A stretch of 64,000 nt of DNA from Mycteria americana (GCF_035582795.1 NW_027445624.1:1798001-1862000); one strand, 5' to 3'. Positions 1 through 11,754 are shown, counted from the stretch's first letter. Notes: generated by a model not told the origin, from the sequence alone. Numbers and translations: made by a program.

Positions 1-1
1 A

Positions 2-613
2 CAGTCAGTGGAGGATGGGGACGACAGTCTATCTACACCAGTGGTGTCGCCCAGGTCAGAAGAACGTACCTCTCGTCTTACCACCACCTCCACAAGGAAG
101 AAAAGAAGGGTTATAGTTGTGGGTGACTCCTTTCTGAAGGGAACTGAGGGTCCGATATGCCGGCCAGACCCTCCTCTTAGGGAAGTCTGCTGCCTCCCTG
201 GAGCCCGCGTGAAGGATGTCACGAGGGTACTCCCTAGTCTGGTACGGCCCTCGGACTATTACCCCCTACTGCTCTTCCATGTGGGGGGCGATGAGACAGC
301 AACGCGAAGTCCTAGGGTGATCAAAAGAGACTTGAGGGCCTTGGGACGCCTAGTAAGAAACTCAGGAGCGCAGGTTATTTTCTCTTCTCTCCTTCCAGTG
401 GTGGGCAGTGACACCAGAAGGAACAGAGATGCCCAATCTATTAATGCATGGCTCCGTGGCTGGTGTCATCGCCACGGATTTGGTTTTTTTGACAACGGGA
501 TGGCCTACGCCGCACCGGGTTTGCTGGCATCTGATGGGATTCATCTTTCTCAAAGGGGAAAGAGAATCTTTGCTCAGGAACTTGCAGGGCTCATTGACAG
601 AGCTTTAAACTAG
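2..613 (+). CDS. CR1 ORF1 protein, C-terminal part (SGNH/esterase-like domain), 5' partial
   Basis: The frame is open from the window edge to a TAG at 611-613, giving about 203 residues. It contains a GDS motif in VVGDSFLKG, a block with FHVGGDE, and a late DGIHLS segment. These match the Ser (GDS), oxyanion and Asp/His (DxxH) blocks of the SGNH-hydrolase-like domain known in CR1 ORF1 proteins. The first block of that family often reads GTND; here it reads GGDE. ORF1 proteins are thought to bind RNA or lipid during retrotransposition. The N-terminal zinc-finger and coiled-coil part lies outside the window. ORF2 begins in another frame after a short gap. Confidence 0.85.
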   Translation, partial: QSVEDGDDSLSTPVVSPRSEERTSRLTTTSTRKKRRVIVVGDSFLKGTEGPICRPDPPLREVCCLPGARVKDVTRVLPSLVRPSDYYPLLLFHVGGDETATRSPRVIKRDLRALGRLVRNSGAQVIFSSLLPVVGSDTRRNRDAQSINAWLRGWCHRHGFGFFDNGMAYAAPGLLASDGIHLSQRGKRIFAQELAGLIDRALN

Positions 614-849
614 ACTCGAAGGGGGAGGGGGATAATATCAGGCTTGCCCGAGAGAAGCTGAGGGGCGACGTGCCATGGTTGGAGGGAGCGGCTGACAGCG
701 AGGACAGTCGGCCTGAGTCCTCGAGATGCGCGGGGTACGCTTGGGCACAGCCGAAGTCGAGCGGAGTTGAGCTAGGGGATACTGAGGCAACGGGAGCCAA
801 GAGGGAAACACCAGTGAAATGCCTCAAAGCACGCAAGGGGTGTTCTTCT

Positions 850-3645
850 ATGAAGGAGACACAGATGACAGCCCAGCTGAAGTGCCTCTACACCAATGCA
901 CGCAGCATGGGTAACAAGCAGGAGGAGCTGGAAGCCATTGTACATCAGGAAAACTATGATATGGTTGCCATCACGGAAACATGGTGGGATGACTCGCACA
1001 ACTGGAGTGCGGCGATGGATGGCTATAAACTCTTCAGGAGGGATAGGCGAGGCAGGAGAGGTGGTGGGGTAGCCCTATACGTTAGGGAGAGTCTGGATAG
1101 TTTAGAGCTCGATGATGGTGATGATAGGGTGGAGTGTCTATGGGTCAGAATCAGGGGGAAGGCCAACAAGGCAGATATTGTGGTGGGAGTCTGTTACAGA
1201 CCACCCAACCAGGATGAGGAGACAGATGAACTATTCTATAAGCAGCTGGGAGAAGCCTCACAATCGCTAGCCCTTGTTCTTGTGGGGGACTTCAACCTGC
1301 CAGATGTCTGCTGGAAATACAATACAGCAGAGAGGAAACAGTCCAGGAGGTTCCTGGAGCGTGTGGCAGATAACTTCCTGACGCAGCTGGTGAGTGAGCC
1401 AACTAGGGAAGGTGCCCCGCTGGACCTCTTGTTCACGAACAGAGATGGACTTGTGAGCGATGTGATGGTTGGAGGCTGTCTTGGGCAGAGCAATCATGAA
1501 ATGATAGAGTTTTTGATACGTGGAGAAGCGGCGAGGGGGGTCGGCAAAACTGCCACCTTAGACTTCCGGAGGGCGGACTTCAGCCTGTTTAGGAGACTGG
1601 TCGAGAGAGTCCCCTGGGAGGCAGCTCTTATGGGCAAAGGGGTCCAGGACGGCTGGATGTTCTTTAAGGAGGAAGTCCTAAAGGCACAAGAGCAGGCTGT
1701 CCCCAGGTGCCGAAAGACGAGCCGGCGGGGAAGAAGACCGGCCTGGCTGACTAGAGAGCTTTGGCTCGAACTGAGGAGAAAGAGGAGAGTCTATGACCTC
1801 TGGAAGAAGGGGCGGGCAACTCAGGAGGACTACAAAGGTGCAGCAAGGCTGTGCAGGGAGAAAACTAGAAGGGCCAAAGCTGAGCTAGAGCTCAGTCTGG
1901 CTGCTGCTATAAAAGACAACAAAAAACACTTCTTCAAATACATTAGCAGCAAAAGGAGAGGTAAGGAGAATCTCCAGCCCCTAGTAGATGGGGGAGGAAA
2001 CACAGTGACCAAGGATGAGGAAAAGGCTGAGGTACTTAATGCCTTCTTTGCCTCAGTCTTTATTAGCAGGGATGAATGTTCTATGGGTACCCAGCCCCTG
2101 GAGTTGGAAGATAGGGATGGGGACCAGACTGGAGCCCCCATTATCCAGGGGGAAATGGTGAGTGACCTGCTGCACCACTTAGACACTCACAAGTCTATGG
2201 GGCCTGATGAGATTCACCCGAGAGTGTTGAAGGAGCTGGCAGATGTGCTCACCAAGCCCCTTTCCATCATTTACCAGCAGTCCTGGCTAACTGGGGAAGT
2301 CCCTGCTGACTGGAGATTAGCGAATGTGACACCCATCTTCAAGAAGGGCCGGAAGAAGGATCCGGGGAACTACAGGCCTGTCAGCCTGACCTCGGTGCCG
2401 GGGAAGCTGATGGAGCAGATCATCCTGAGTGCTATCACACGGCATGTAGAGAATAACCAAGGGATCAAGCCCAGCCAGCATGGGTTCAGGAAAGGCAGGT
2501 CCTGCTTGACCAACCTGATCTCCTTCTATGACAAGGTGACCCGCCTAGTGGATGAGGGAAAGGCTGTGGATGTTGTCTATCTAGACTTCAGTAAAGCCTT
2601 TGACACGGTTTCCCACAGCATTCTCCTGGAGAAACTGGCTGCTCATGGCTTGGACGGGTGTACTCTTCGCTGGGTAAAGAACTGGCTGGATGGCCGGGCC
2701 CAAAGAGTGGTGGTGAATGGAGTTTACTCCGGTTGGCGGCCGGTCACAAGCGGTGTTCCCCAGGGCTCGGTGTTGGGGCCAGTTCTGTTTAACATCTTTA
2801 TCAATGATCTGGACGAAGGGATCGAGTGCACTCTCAGTAAGTTTGCAGACGACACCAAGTTGTGTGGGAGTGTTGATCTGCTGGAGGGTAGGCAGGCTCT
2901 GCAGAGGGACCTGGACAGGCTGGATCGATGGGCTGGGGTGAATTGTATGAGGTTTAACAAGGCCAAGTGCAAGGTCCTGCACTTGGGCCACAGCAACCCC
3001 ATGCAATGCTACAGGCTTGGGGAAGAGTGGCTGGAAAGCTGCCTGGCAGAGAAGGACCTGGGGGTGTTGGTTGACAGCCGCCTGAATATGAGCCAGCAGT
3101 GTGCCCAGGCGGCCAAGAAGGCCAATGGCATCCTGGCCTGCATCAAAAATAGCGTGGCCAGCAGGACTAGGGAAGTGATTGTGCCCCTGTACTCGGCACT
3201 GGTGAGGCCGCACCTCGAATGCTGTGTTCAGTTTTGGGCCCCCCACTACAAGAGGGATATTGAGGTACTGGAGCGTGTCCAGAGAAGGGCAACGAAGCTG
3301 GTGAAGGGTCTGGAGCAGAAGTCTTATGAGGAGCGGCTGAGGGAGCTGGGACTGTTTAGCCTGGAGAAAAGGAGGCTGAGGGGAGACCTCATCGCTCTCT
3401 ACAACTACCTGAAAGGAGGTTGTAGAGAGGTGGGGGTCGGTCTCTTCTCCCAGGTAACAAGTGATAGGACAAGAGAAAATGGCCTCAAGTTGGGCCAGGG
3501 GAGGTTTAGACTGGATATTAGGAAATTTTTCTTCACCGAGAGGGTTATCAAGCATTGGAACAGACTGCCCAGGGAAGTGGTTGAGTCGCCATCCCTGGAG
3601 GTATTTAAGGGACATTTGGATGAGGTACTTAGAGACATGGTGTAG
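850..3645 (+). CDS. CR1 ORF2 polyprotein: APE-type endonuclease plus reverse transcriptase
   Basis: 931 codons are open from the first ATG (850) to TAG; the frame is also open upstream to 670, so translation may start earlier or at a non-ATG codon. The protein nicks target DNA and reverse transcribes CR1 RNA (target-primed reverse transcription). Endonuclease motifs: ETWW at residues 43-46, GDFN at 146-149, and SNH at 214-216 where the APE family usually has SDH. RT motifs: YLDFSKAFD at 577-585, the block [11 protein letters not shown], and the catalytic FADD at 665-668, all intact. The C-terminal region reaches the usual CR1 end with no stop or frameshift. The Asp-to-Asn change in the SDH motif could weaken nicking, although it may be a subfamily feature. 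Otherwise the copy looks competent. Confidence 0.93.
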   Translation: MKETQMTAQLKCLYTNARSMGNKQEELEAIVHQENYDMVAITETWWDDSHNWSAAMDGYKLFRRDRRGRRGGGVALYVRESLDSLELDDGDDRVECLWVRIRGKANKADIVVGVCYRPPNQDEETDELFYKQLGEASQSLALVLVGDFNLPDVCWKYNTAERKQSRRFLERVADNFLTQLVSEPTREGAPLDLLFTNRDGLVSDVMVGGCLGQSNHEMIEFLIRGEAARGVGKTATLDFRRADFSLFRRLVERVPWEAALMGKGVQDGWMFFKEEVLKAQEQAVPRCRKTSRRGRRPAWLTRELWLELRRKRRVYDLWKKGRATQEDYKGAARLCREKTRRAKAELELSLAAAIKDNKKHFFKYISSKRRGKENLQPLVDGGGNTVTKDEEKAEVLNAFFASVFISRDECSMGTQPLELEDRDGDQTGAPIIQGEMVSDLLHHLDTHKSMGPDEIHPRVLKELADVLTKPLSIIYQQSWLTGEVPADWRLANVTPIFKKGRKKDPGNYRPVSLTSVPGKLMEQIILSAITRHVENNQGIKPSQHGFRKGRSCLTNLISFYDKVTRLVDEGKAVDVVYLDFSKAFDTVSHSILLEKLAAHGLDGCTLRWVKNWLDGRAQRVVVNGVYSGWRPVTSGVPQGSVLGPVLFNIFINDLDEGIECTLSKFADDTKLCGSVDLLEGRQALQRDLDRLDRWAGVNCMRFNKAKCKVLHLGHSNPMQCYRLGEEWLESCLAEKDLGVLVDSRLNMSQQCAQAAKKANGILACIKNSVASRTREVIVPLYSALVRPHLECCVQFWAPHYKRDIEVLERVQRRATKLVKGLEQKSYEERLRELGLFSLEKRRLRGDLIALYNYLKGGCREVGVGLFSQVTSDRTRENGLKLGQGRFRLDIRKFFFTERVIKHWNRLPREVVESPSLEVFKGHLDEVLRDMV

Positions 3646-3715
3646 TGGTGGTTTTTGGCAGTGTTAGGTTTATGGTTGGACTCGATGATCTTAAAGGTCT
3701 TTTCCAACCTATATG

Positions 3716-3739
3716 ATTCTGTGATTCTGTGATTCTGTG
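3716..3739 (+). repeat. CR1 3'-terminal octamer repeat (ATTCTGTG x3)
   Basis: Three perfect tandem ATTCTGTG units end the element. CR1 lacks a poly(A) tail and ends in such octamers, which help the reverse transcriptase find its template. The next base begins antisense sequence of the older CR1. Confidence 0.95.
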
Positions 3740-4945
3740 AACTTCATGAGGTTCCTGTCAGCCCATTTCTCCAGCCTGTCCAGGTCCCTCTGGATGGCAA
3801 CACAACCCTCTGGTGTATCAGCCACTCCTCCCAGTTTGGTGTCATCAGCCAACTTGCTGAGGGTACACTCTGCCCCATCATCTGGATCATTCATGAAGAT
3901 TTTGAGCAGGATTGGACCCACTACTGAGCCTTATGGTACACTGCTAGTTAGTGGCTTCCAAGGAGACTTTGGGTCACTGATCACTGCTCTTTGGGCCCAG
4001 CCGTTGAGCCAGTGTTTAATCCACCTCACTTTCTGCTCATCCAGCCCAGACTGCAACAGCTTCTGCCATCAGCATCTTAGTGCAGACCGTGCCAAAAGCC
4101 TGGCAGAAGCAAAGGCAGACAATAACCACTGCTCTGCCCTTGTCTACAAAGGCAATCATTTGACTGGAGAAGGTTATCAGGTGAGTGAAGCATGACTTCC
4201 CCTTGGTGAATTCATGCTGACTATGCCTGATGATTTTCTTGCTGTTCATGTGCCTGGGAAAGGTTTCCAGGATTAGCTGCTCCATCGTGTTCCCATGGGT
4301 CAAGATGAGGCTGACTGGTCTGTATCTCCCTGGGTCCTCCATCTTGCCCTTCTTGAAGATAGGACTGGCATTTGATTTCATCCAGTCTTTGGGCACTTCT
4401 CCCAGTCATCGTGAGTGATTAAAGATTCTCAAGAGTGGCCTTGCAATAACATCTGCCAGCTCCCTCAGCACTCGTGAGTGCATCCCATCAGGGCCCATGC
4501 ACTTAGCTATGTGCCATTTACTTAAGTATTCCCTGGCCCATTCCTCTTCCGCTAAGGTTCCCCCTGCTCTCTGGCACCTGGGATTCCTGAAGGTTGCTCT
4601 TGCTGGTAAAGGCTGAGGTGAAGAAGGCATTCAGTACTTTCCTATGTCCTTTGTTACAGGTCCCCTGCCTTGTCCAGCGGCAAGCCCACATTTTCCCTAA
4701 CCTCCCTTTTACCTCCTATGTTCTTATAGAAGCCCTTCTTGTTGCCTTGGACATCCCTGCCCAGATTCAATTCTACTTGGGCCTTGGCTTTCCCAGCCCT
4801 CTCTCTGCATGCTTGGACAATGTCTCTCTATTCCTCCCAGGCTGCCTGTCCCTGCTTCCACCCTCTGTATGCTTCCTTTTACTGTTTGAGTTTTGCCAGG
4901 GGGTCCTTGCTCATCCCTGCAGGCATTTTTGCCTGATTTCCTGTA
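3740..4945 (-). mobile_element. Older CR1 fragment (ORF2: linker through RT), minus strand
   Basis: Minus-strand translation shows broken stretches of CR1 ORF2: an RT segment with LADDTKLGG at 3.8 kb (the catalytic FADD has become LADD), a PVSL block at 4.3 kb, a MGPDG block at 4.5 kb, and the endonuclease-RT linker up to about 4.94 kb. Several frameshifts and stops show that it is dead. It resembles the CR1 at 12.06-13.08 kb more than the young copy on its left, which interrupts it. Confidence 0.88.
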
Positions 4946-5192
4946 CGTAAAAGTACATAGCTGCCATGAATTAGCTTTGGCATTGTAGGGATGTCCATGA
5001 GACAAGTGCCATCACAGTCAATGGAGTTCTAGAAAGTACAGCTGCTGGAGAACATAAGGAGAGAGATGGAGCTCTCCCTATGGCACATGACTGCATTTGC
5101 TCAGCTGAATACTTCAAGAGGCTGCCATGAACATAATGAAGAGGAACAGATTCCATTACCAGTTAAAGAGGCCATCTGCTGTCCTTTCAGGT

Positions 5193-5520
5193 AGAATCAC
5201 AGAATCATAGAACAGCCCAGGTTGGAAGGGACCGCAAAAGATCATCTGGCCCATCCTTTCATGGACCCTAGGTGCGATTAGCTAGCACCCTGTCCAATCA
5301 CATCTGGAAAACTTCCAGTGACGGCGACTATACCACGTCCCAGAGGAGGTTGTCCCACTGAATGATTGTTCTCACTCTAAAAAATGTCTTTCTTATGTCG
5401 ACATGAAACTTCTCCTGGTGCAACTTGTACCCATTGCCCCTTGTCTTCTCCATGGGCTCCTTGAGAAGAGAGAGCCTGCGTCCTCTTTGGAGACACCCTT
5501 TAGGTACCTTTCAGTTGGCC
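5193..5520 (-). mobile_element. CR1 3'-end fragment, minus strand
   Basis: Starts with the reverse complement of a CR1 tail (AGAATCACAGAATCATAGAA) followed by the conserved 3' UTR block and the end of ORF2 in reverse. It is diverged and 5'-truncated. Confidence 0.85.
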
Positions 5521-5689
5521 AAAGGAATGCTCCACCAGCCTCCCAGAAGATGCCCCCAGGTGCTGTCCTGTCTCTAAGAGCTACTCCATCAGAGCTTGCA
5601 GCTACCTGCACCTGTCTTGCACCACCTCTGGCACCTCAGATGCCACCAGGGGTTTCATCTGAAGAGCTCACTCCTGGCCTCCATCCCCA

Positions 5690-6330
5690 TTAATTAGCAG
5701 GGCAGATGAGACAAGCAGCTCACCTGCAGGTGCCTATTTTGTGCACAGCTGAAGGGAGGCAAGAGGAATCCCACCTGCTGAGGGGTTGTGGCAGGCAAGG
5801 GAGGGAGCTGAGTGCCCTTCTAGCCCCAGGACTACAAACCACAAAGACATGCCTGGCTTGACTCACCTGAATCACTTCCCTCAGTTTGGATAAATTAGGA
5901 CCCTCTCTGTACCCTTCCTATTTTCCTCAGATTCTGTAGAGCAAAGATGAATGCACAAAGGCTGGGATGGGGGCTGTGAGCACTTACAGGGTAAAGACAT
6001 GGGATGGGGAAACACCTCCCAGGGGGAAAATCTCCAGGCAGCAGGGATTTCATCAGGGAATGAGAAGAAATTTAAAACAGAAATGGTGTTGGAGGGAGAA
6101 TTCAGAAAACTCCGTATCATCCCCTCCAATGCAGACCCCTTCCTCTGAGCAAGCCCCCTTGCCTCCTTTCCCACCCAGCAAAGCCTCTGCCCTCAGGGCT
6201 GTGGGGTCCAAGGCATGAGCCACCTCCTCTGCAGCCAGAGCTCCAGCAGAGCCTTGGGGCAGCTCTCCAGCATCTTGCCCATTTCCCTCTGAAGAGCACA
6301 GAGGCTGAGAGCAGCTGCCCAGCAATGCTG
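5690..6330 (+). repeat. Receptor-unit upstream module, OR1 copy (diverged)
   Basis: Segments near 5.70-5.83 kb (with CCTGCAGGTG, then AGGAATCCCA) and 6.14-6.25 kb (CATGAGCCACCTCCTCTGCA) resemble sequence found upstream of the other receptor copies, for example 32.28-32.36 kb for OR4 and 52.46-52.55 kb for OR6. This shows that OR1 is a paralogous unit of the same family. The GTAAGT motif kept in the palindrome copies was not found here. Confidence 0.6.
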
Positions 6331-6947
6331 ATGTCATGCCTTCATGAGATACCATCAGTAGGACACTTGGCTATCTCCTTGAGGTGTCCTTCCAAGCTGT
6401 GAGCTGCCCTCCAGGATGCCAATCTGCCCCATAGCACCTTTGTGTAATCTGAAAGCCCCATGGAGAAGCACAGAGATGTTACGAGTGAAGAAATGCTGTT
6501 GGGTCGGTGAAATGAGCCATGTGTGGTTTTGGCTAGAAGTGAGGTGCTGAGACCTTGAGAAGAGGTGAGACATTTAATGGTCTGCAGTGGATCCCTCTGC
6601 TCTTGGCCATGGCTGGTTTCTTTTCAGGGTAACATATGAGTGTGATCTCCTCCTTCATCTCAGGTCTGGCACCTGCCCCTACCATTCCTATGAACCAACT
6701 ACTGCAGAGCAGGGCTGATTCCTGGGCAGCCAGTCAGCAGAGGCTCTGCTCCTCACGGCACACTCAGCCAGCAAAATCCAGAGCTCCAGGCACGGAGCTG
6801 AAGGAAGGCCTTGAGGAAAAGACAAAAGGGGTGAGTGTAGCAGGGGGAGGATCCATGAGAAATTCCTTTGATTTTCTCAGAGAACTCTCTCGTAACTCCT
6901 CATTCTCTTTTCCCTCTTGAACAGTGTCCCATGCCCTGAGGCAGCAA

Positions 6948-7883
6948 ATGGCCAACAGCAGCTCTATCCCCCAGTTCCTCCTCGTGGTGTTTGCAGACAC
7001 ATGGCAGCAGAAGCTCTTGCATTTCCGGCTCCTCCCAGCCATCTACCTGTCTGCCCTTCTGGGCAGCATCCTCATCATCACCACCATAGCCTGCGACCAC
7101 TGCCTCCACACCCACATGTACTTCTTCCTCCTCAACCTCTCCCTCCTTGGCTTGGGCTCCATCTCCACTGCTGTCCCCAAATCCATGGCCAATTCCCTCT
7201 GGGACACCAGGACCATTTCCTATGGAGGATGTGCTGCCCAGGTCCTTTTCTTTCTCTTCTTGATTGGAGGGCAATATTTTCTTCTCACCATCATGGCCTA
7301 TGATCACTACGTTGCCATCTGCAAACCCCTGCATTACGGGACCCTCCTGGACAGCCGAGCTTGTGTCCACATGGCAGCAGCTGCCTGGGGCAGTGGTTTC
7401 CTCTATGCCATGCTGCACACTGCCAATACATTTTCACTACCGCTCTGCCAAGGCAATGCCCTTGACCACTTCTTCTGTGAACTGCCCCAGATCCTCAAGC
7501 TCTCCTGCTCCAACTCCCACCTCAGGGAAGTAGGACTTCTTGTAGATAATGTCTCTCTTGCTTTTGGGTGCTTTATTTTCATTGTGCTGTCCTATGTGCA
7601 GCTCTTCAGGGCCGTGTTGAGGTTCCTTTCTGAGCAGGGATGGCACAAAGCCTTTTCCACGTGCCTCCCTCACCTGGCTGTGGTCTCCCTGCTTGTCAGC
7701 ACTGGCATGTTCGCCTACCTGAAGCCCCCCTCCACCTCCTCCCAATCACGGGATTTGGTGATGGCTGCTCTGTACTCGCTGGTGCCCCCAGCGTTGAACC
7801 CCCTCATCTTCAGCATGAGAATCCAGGAGCTCAAAGACACACTGAAGAAGCTGATTCAGCCACTTGTCTTTCAGCAGCAATAA
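6948..7883 (+). CDS. Olfactory receptor, OR14-like (OR1 in this window), open frame
   Basis: 311 residues, normal for the family; a seven-pass G-protein-coupled receptor for odorants at the sensory-cell membrane. The start is the ATG opening MANSSS, because all seven paralogs share it and a splice acceptor (...TTGAACAG, ending about 6924) lies 24 bases before it. An N-glycosylation site (NSS) is at residues 3-5 and the conserved extracellular Cys at 95. KAFSTCLPHL in TM6 and LNPLIFS in TM7 are present. Oddities: the TM1 Asn of the usual LLGNG is Ser (residue 40), PMYFF is HMYFF, and MAYDRY is MAYDHY (119-121), so two of the most conserved receptor residues are changed. The frame is intact but function is doubtful. 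It lies outside the part of the palindrome visible here. Confidence 0.9.
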   Translation: MANSSSIPQFLLVVFADTWQQKLLHFRLLPAIYLSALLGSILIITTIACDHCLHTHMYFFLLNLSLLGLGSISTAVPKSMANSLWDTRTISYGGCAAQVLFFLFLIGGQYFLLTIMAYDHYVAICKPLHYGTLLDSRACVHMAAAAWGSGFLYAMLHTANTFSLPLCQGNALDHFFCELPQILKLSCSNSHLREVGLLVDNVSLAFGCFIFIVLSYVQLFRAVLRFLSEQGWHKAFSTCLPHLAVVSLLVSTGMFAYLKPPSTSSQSRDLVMAALYSLVPPALNPLIFSMRIQELKDTLKKLIQPLVFQQQ

Positions 7884-8091
7884 GCTGCCCATGTCTCTTC
7901 ACAGGGATTTCCTGTTCATCTCGGGAACCTCCTTTGCTTTGGGCATTTGGTTTGTGATAATCATGGTTGTCCAGCAATGTCTGCATTTGCTTCACTTCTG
8001 CAGAGACATGAACGCAGTCTGTCTGACCCAGCGACCTTTGTACGTGTCTCTGGCATGATGGTACAGGTGGTCTCCAGTGTTGCACCTCTGT

Positions 8092-8097
8092 AATAAA
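8092..8097 (+). promoter_or_regulatory. Candidate polyadenylation signal for OR1 (AATAAA)
   Basis: AATAAA about 210 bases after the OR1 stop. OR2 has an AATAAA at a similar distance (18,526-18,531) and OR5 has one on its strand at 42,517-42,522, so the position is repeated among paralogs. Confidence 0.5.
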
Positions 8098-10079
8098 AGG
8101 GATTTCCTCAGTGCCAGTGTCCAGATGTCGGGCTTCTCTTCCCCTACACGGGGGGACATGATGCCCCTACAAGTCTGTGCTGCTGTTCCTGGGTTCTCCA
8201 TGGGCTCAGGGGAGGAGGGTATGGGGCGATGTGTTGGGGAAGGATGCCTGACCTGGGTGACCGGTTCCCATGGAGATGGTGAATGGTCAGGAGGGGTCTG
8301 CCTGGGACTGTCTCCCCATGGCTTTCAGGCACCACAGCCCACTCACTCTGGCCCTTCCCATGGCTCTCCAGATTTCCACCTCCCCTTGCTCTTTGTCCCT
8401 TCAGACACCTCCAAACTATCCTGTGGCTGCTTTGAGCTTCAGGGAGTTAGAAGCTTGCCCCATCTCTGAGAAGTCTAATTAACTCTGGAGTCAACTCCTT
8501 AATTATGTTTATATCTGTCCTTTCCTAGCTCTCTGTCTAAAACAGTTCTCGTACAGATACCCCTTGTGGAAGATGGACCTCATTCGATGCAGCTTGGACT
8601 TGGCATACAGTTGAGAAGAGTGTTTTAAAGCTTGTTGGATTACATCAGGGGTAACTGTTGCTTTTTGGCAAGGAGGAGAAGTCCTCCTGTGCCTGTGTGC
8701 AGCCACTTCTCTGAGGAAAGCAGGTGGGACTTGGTGCCCAGGAGCTGTAACATCCAGCTGCAGACTTCAGTGGAGAAGGCTGATGTGAGGACAAGTGATG
8801 CCAGTGGCCCGCAGGGGGCTGATGAGAGAAATGGTGGGGTTGGGGAGGAGAGGAGCAAGGTTGTTGATACAGTGTCTGACATCAAGGGACTGCTTTTCCT
8901 AGCTGCCCATATCTGCTTAGGTGACCCTCTGGATCAAGATCACTTGCAGAATGCTGGTATTCCTTCTTCTGTAAACAAAAAAATAAATAAAAATGACCTT
9001 AAAAAGTAAAAATCCTTTTCTCTTAAAAGCTCCTTGAACTCTTCCCCTTTAACTACCATCCTGAAACCTCTCCAATTAGCTGTAGAAGGCTTGAAGACTT
9101 GAAGAAAATTATGGGAAGAGACAAGGCACCTGAGGGCTCTCTGCCTTCTAATGAGCCCCATGGTGTAGCTGATGCTGAGTCCAGGGACCTGCAATGCTGA
9201 GAGGAGGTTGCACAAACTGCTCAAGGAGTCAAAGTCAGAAGCAAACGCTGAAGTTTCTTGGAGTATTAATGAGCCCCACTGAGGGCCGTTGCCAATGCAG
9301 CCTCCCCATGGACTCGTTAGAGCAGAACATTGGAGGCGGTGATGCCAAGCAGGCAAAGGCCAAGTGCCGGTGGCTCTGGTGCGGAGTAAAGCCTTGGTGT
9401 GTTTTGTCAAGCCGAATGCCAAGCCCTGACCCCAGCCCCTCAGCAGGGAGAGCCTGTCCCTCACACATGGCTCAGGGCTCTTCCTGGGATGGGGAGGGGG
9501 TGTGATGCCAAGTGAAGGACAACAGTATGACACCTCTTGTGCAAGGAGGCAATGTGGCCTCAGTGCCATGAGGGCAATGCGTCTCCTCATAGGCCTTGGG
9601 GGCAGAGACAGCAGCCATAGCCAAGGGGGACAAAGACCTCAGTTCTCTCAGGGCCTTTCAGCCTTGCCAGCACCCTTGGCCATCTCCACCATAGGCTGTC
9701 CTACACTGTCCCGTGCCTGCGCCTCTTTCCCTGCAGACTGTAGACATCCAACACACTTCCCCACCTTGCTCTCCCCCCGCCATGTCCCTACCTTTACTGA
9801 TGTCCCTCCATCCTCACTGGCTGCTCCTTCAAACACAAAATCATGGGCTAACCCAGACTCCCTCTCAGTGACCTGTTGGGCCAAAGCGCTACCCTTCCAG
9901 AGACATTTCTGTCTCCTCACGTCCATCTGGACATCCACAACTGCACTTTCTTGTGCTTTTCCTTTCTCACGCTCTTTCCCACTACCAAAAAACATGCAGT
10001 CATCTCTGAAAGTAACCCTCAAGCTTTCCCAAGCTACTACTCTACTTCCCTGAGCCTCCACTTCATGGGGCCAACGAAG
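8098..10079. other. OR1 3' flank and unannotated stretch
   Basis: The part at 8.82-8.96 kb (GGAGCAAGGTTG ... TTGCAGAATGCTG) resembles the 3' flank of OR3/OR6 (55.24-55.36 kb), so OR1 shares its downstream flank with that receptor pair. 9.64-10.08 kb is pyrimidine-rich. I see no convincing gene or recognisable element in the rest. Confidence 0.5.
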
Positions 10080-10435
10080 CCCCCACCTCTCAACCTTTCC
10101 ACACATGGCCCCTAGCCCCATCTTGGCAGACCTCCTATGGGCCCTCTCCAATTCCTCCCCACTCCTCCAGAACAGGGAGCCCCACACTGGGACACACTAT
10201 TCCAGATGTGGCCACACCAGTGCTGAGTCGGGGGTGGGGGGTCATAAGGCCCCTTGCCTGGGTGGCCTTGCTCCCCTCAGTGCAGCCCAATATGCACATG
10301 GCCATATTCATGTTTAGCACCACTGCCCCCTATGGCATCCCTCGTAATGCCCAGGCCCTTCTCCTCAAGGTTGCTCTCATCCACTTCAGGACCAAACCTG
10401 CCTTGATGTACAGGGTTGTTTTGCCCCCTAATGTA
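10080..10435 (-). mobile_element. Old CR1 fragment (ORF2 C-terminal region), minus strand
   Basis: The reverse complement follows the CR1 ORF2 end region (the stretch with a Cys/Trp-rich LFWAPHY-like block in the young copy), much diverged: TATTCCAGATGTGGCCACAC and CAGCCCAATATGCACATGGC are recognisable landmarks. Confidence 0.7.
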
Positions 10436-11064
10436 GAAAATCAAAAGATCAGGAGTTCAGAAGGAGAAGATCCCTTCTCCTTGGAAAACTTCTTGAGGTT
10501 TCTATTGGCCAAATCCCTGAGTTCCTCAAGGTCCACTTGGACTGAAGCTCCCTTGTGTCAGCTGTTAGTGTGTGCGTGCAGATGGCTCACCTGACTCGTG
10601 GTGTCTCTAAGAAGATCACAGCATGAGGAATTTAAAGGACACAACAGATAAAAAAGTAGAAGAGGAGATACCAGTTAAACCAAATTGGACACTGAGGTAG
10701 CTATTACCATGGTGACCATCCCAGAAACACCAAGTGAGGGTACAAAGAAGGCAAAACCAGGGCCAATGAGGAAAGGGTAAACCGAGGTGGGCTGTTGGTA
10801 TGGGAGGCCATGAGCATGATCAAAGGGAAGACCTTGAGAGGGACAAAAGAAGGAAAAAGAAAAGACAAGGTGTAGCCAAGGATACGGTCATGGCTGTTTG
10901 GGGGTGTCATCTGCCAAGCAGCCCTTCACCTGAGAAAGACCGACTGGAGTGGGACACAAAGCTGCAGTTGATCTGGCCATCCTTAGGTCTGACTTATTTC
11001 CATGGTCACGGGGAACCTGAGTGCTTTGCCTACCACCATCAAGGGAAGAGCCCTGTAGCAGATG
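10436..11064. other. No recognisable feature
   Basis: Purine-rich, with short open frames only. No splice, repeat or domain signal was recognised. Confidence 0.4.
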
Positions 11065-11560
11065 GAAACACAGAATCCTTCAGGCGGGAAGGGACCTCAG
11101 GAGGTCGCTAGCCCAATCTTCTGCTCCCAGGAGGGCCAGCTATCAGGTCACAACAGCTTGCACAGCACTTTATAAATTTTGAGCCTTAAAACCTCTAAAG
11201 ATGGAGATGGACCAAGCTCTCTGGGAAGCCTTCTCCTTGCTCATTGGCCCTCATCCTCCCATCATGAACTGCAGTGAAGAGCCTGACTCTTTGGGTTGCC
11301 TCCTGGAAGGTGTGGGAATGCTGTTCCTTGGTCTCCCCAAAGCCGCCTTTTCTCCTGACTGAACAAATCCTGCTCTCTCAGCCTCCCATAGTGAGAAAGC
11401 CGACCTTACAAACGCATGCCTGAGGTGTTTAAGGCTCTTCCAACCCTGCTGGCTTCTCTTGCATCTGCAAAGGACTTCAGGGCCGTGAGAATATCACACC
11501 CTCCTGCCATGGCTTTCTGCAGGTGTCGCTCTCCCTTGTCACCATGATATCATGCACAGA
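11065..11560 (-). mobile_element. Old CR1 3'-end fragment, minus strand
   Basis: Begins with a degraded reverse CR1 3' UTR (GGCGGGAAGGGACCTCAGGA) and continues into the ORF2 C-terminal region (GCAGTGAAGAGCCTGACTCT). A second, shorter reverse CR1 3' UTR begins near 11,760. Confidence 0.75.
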
Positions 11561-11754
11561 TGTCGCAGGCTGTGTGCAGGGCCCAATCTGAACAAGTAGC
11601 CATTCACAGTTAAACTTTGAACTCAAAACGTTTCAGGCCCAAGAAGCAACATCACACCACTAGGAGAGGCTGGTGCTGGGGGTGCCATGCTTGGTGCTAA
11701 CCCACATGCAGAGGAGGAATTCATGACTCCAAGCATCCCAGGCGCTATCGTCAG

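Larger units (their letters stand above)
1..3739 (+). mobile_element. CR1 non-LTR retrotransposon (LINE), near full-length, young
   Basis: The element holds the end of ORF1, a complete open ORF2, a short 3' UTR and the 3' octamer repeat ATTCTGTG typical of CR1. The 5' end is cut by the window edge. The 3' UTR (3646-3715) matches the 3' end of the 703 bp CR1 that sits only in the left palindrome arm (29,698-30,400), so both belong to the same young subfamily. It is inserted into an older CR1 lying in the opposite orientation: sequence directly after the octamers is antisense CR1 ORF2. The other half of that older copy should lie left of the window. Confidence 0.95.

Noticed and set aside
2581-3615. 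344-codon open frame on the minus strand
   Set aside because: It lies antisense to the intact CR1 RT. The frame is open because of codon bias in ORF2; no domain or family signal.
6900-7418. Acidic minus-strand frames antisense to each receptor (e.g. 6900-7418, 43,267-43,785 +)
   Set aside because: They are mirror frames of receptor coding sequence, rich in Glu/Val/Gly because the sense strand is Leu/Pro/Thr-rich. They follow every receptor copy.
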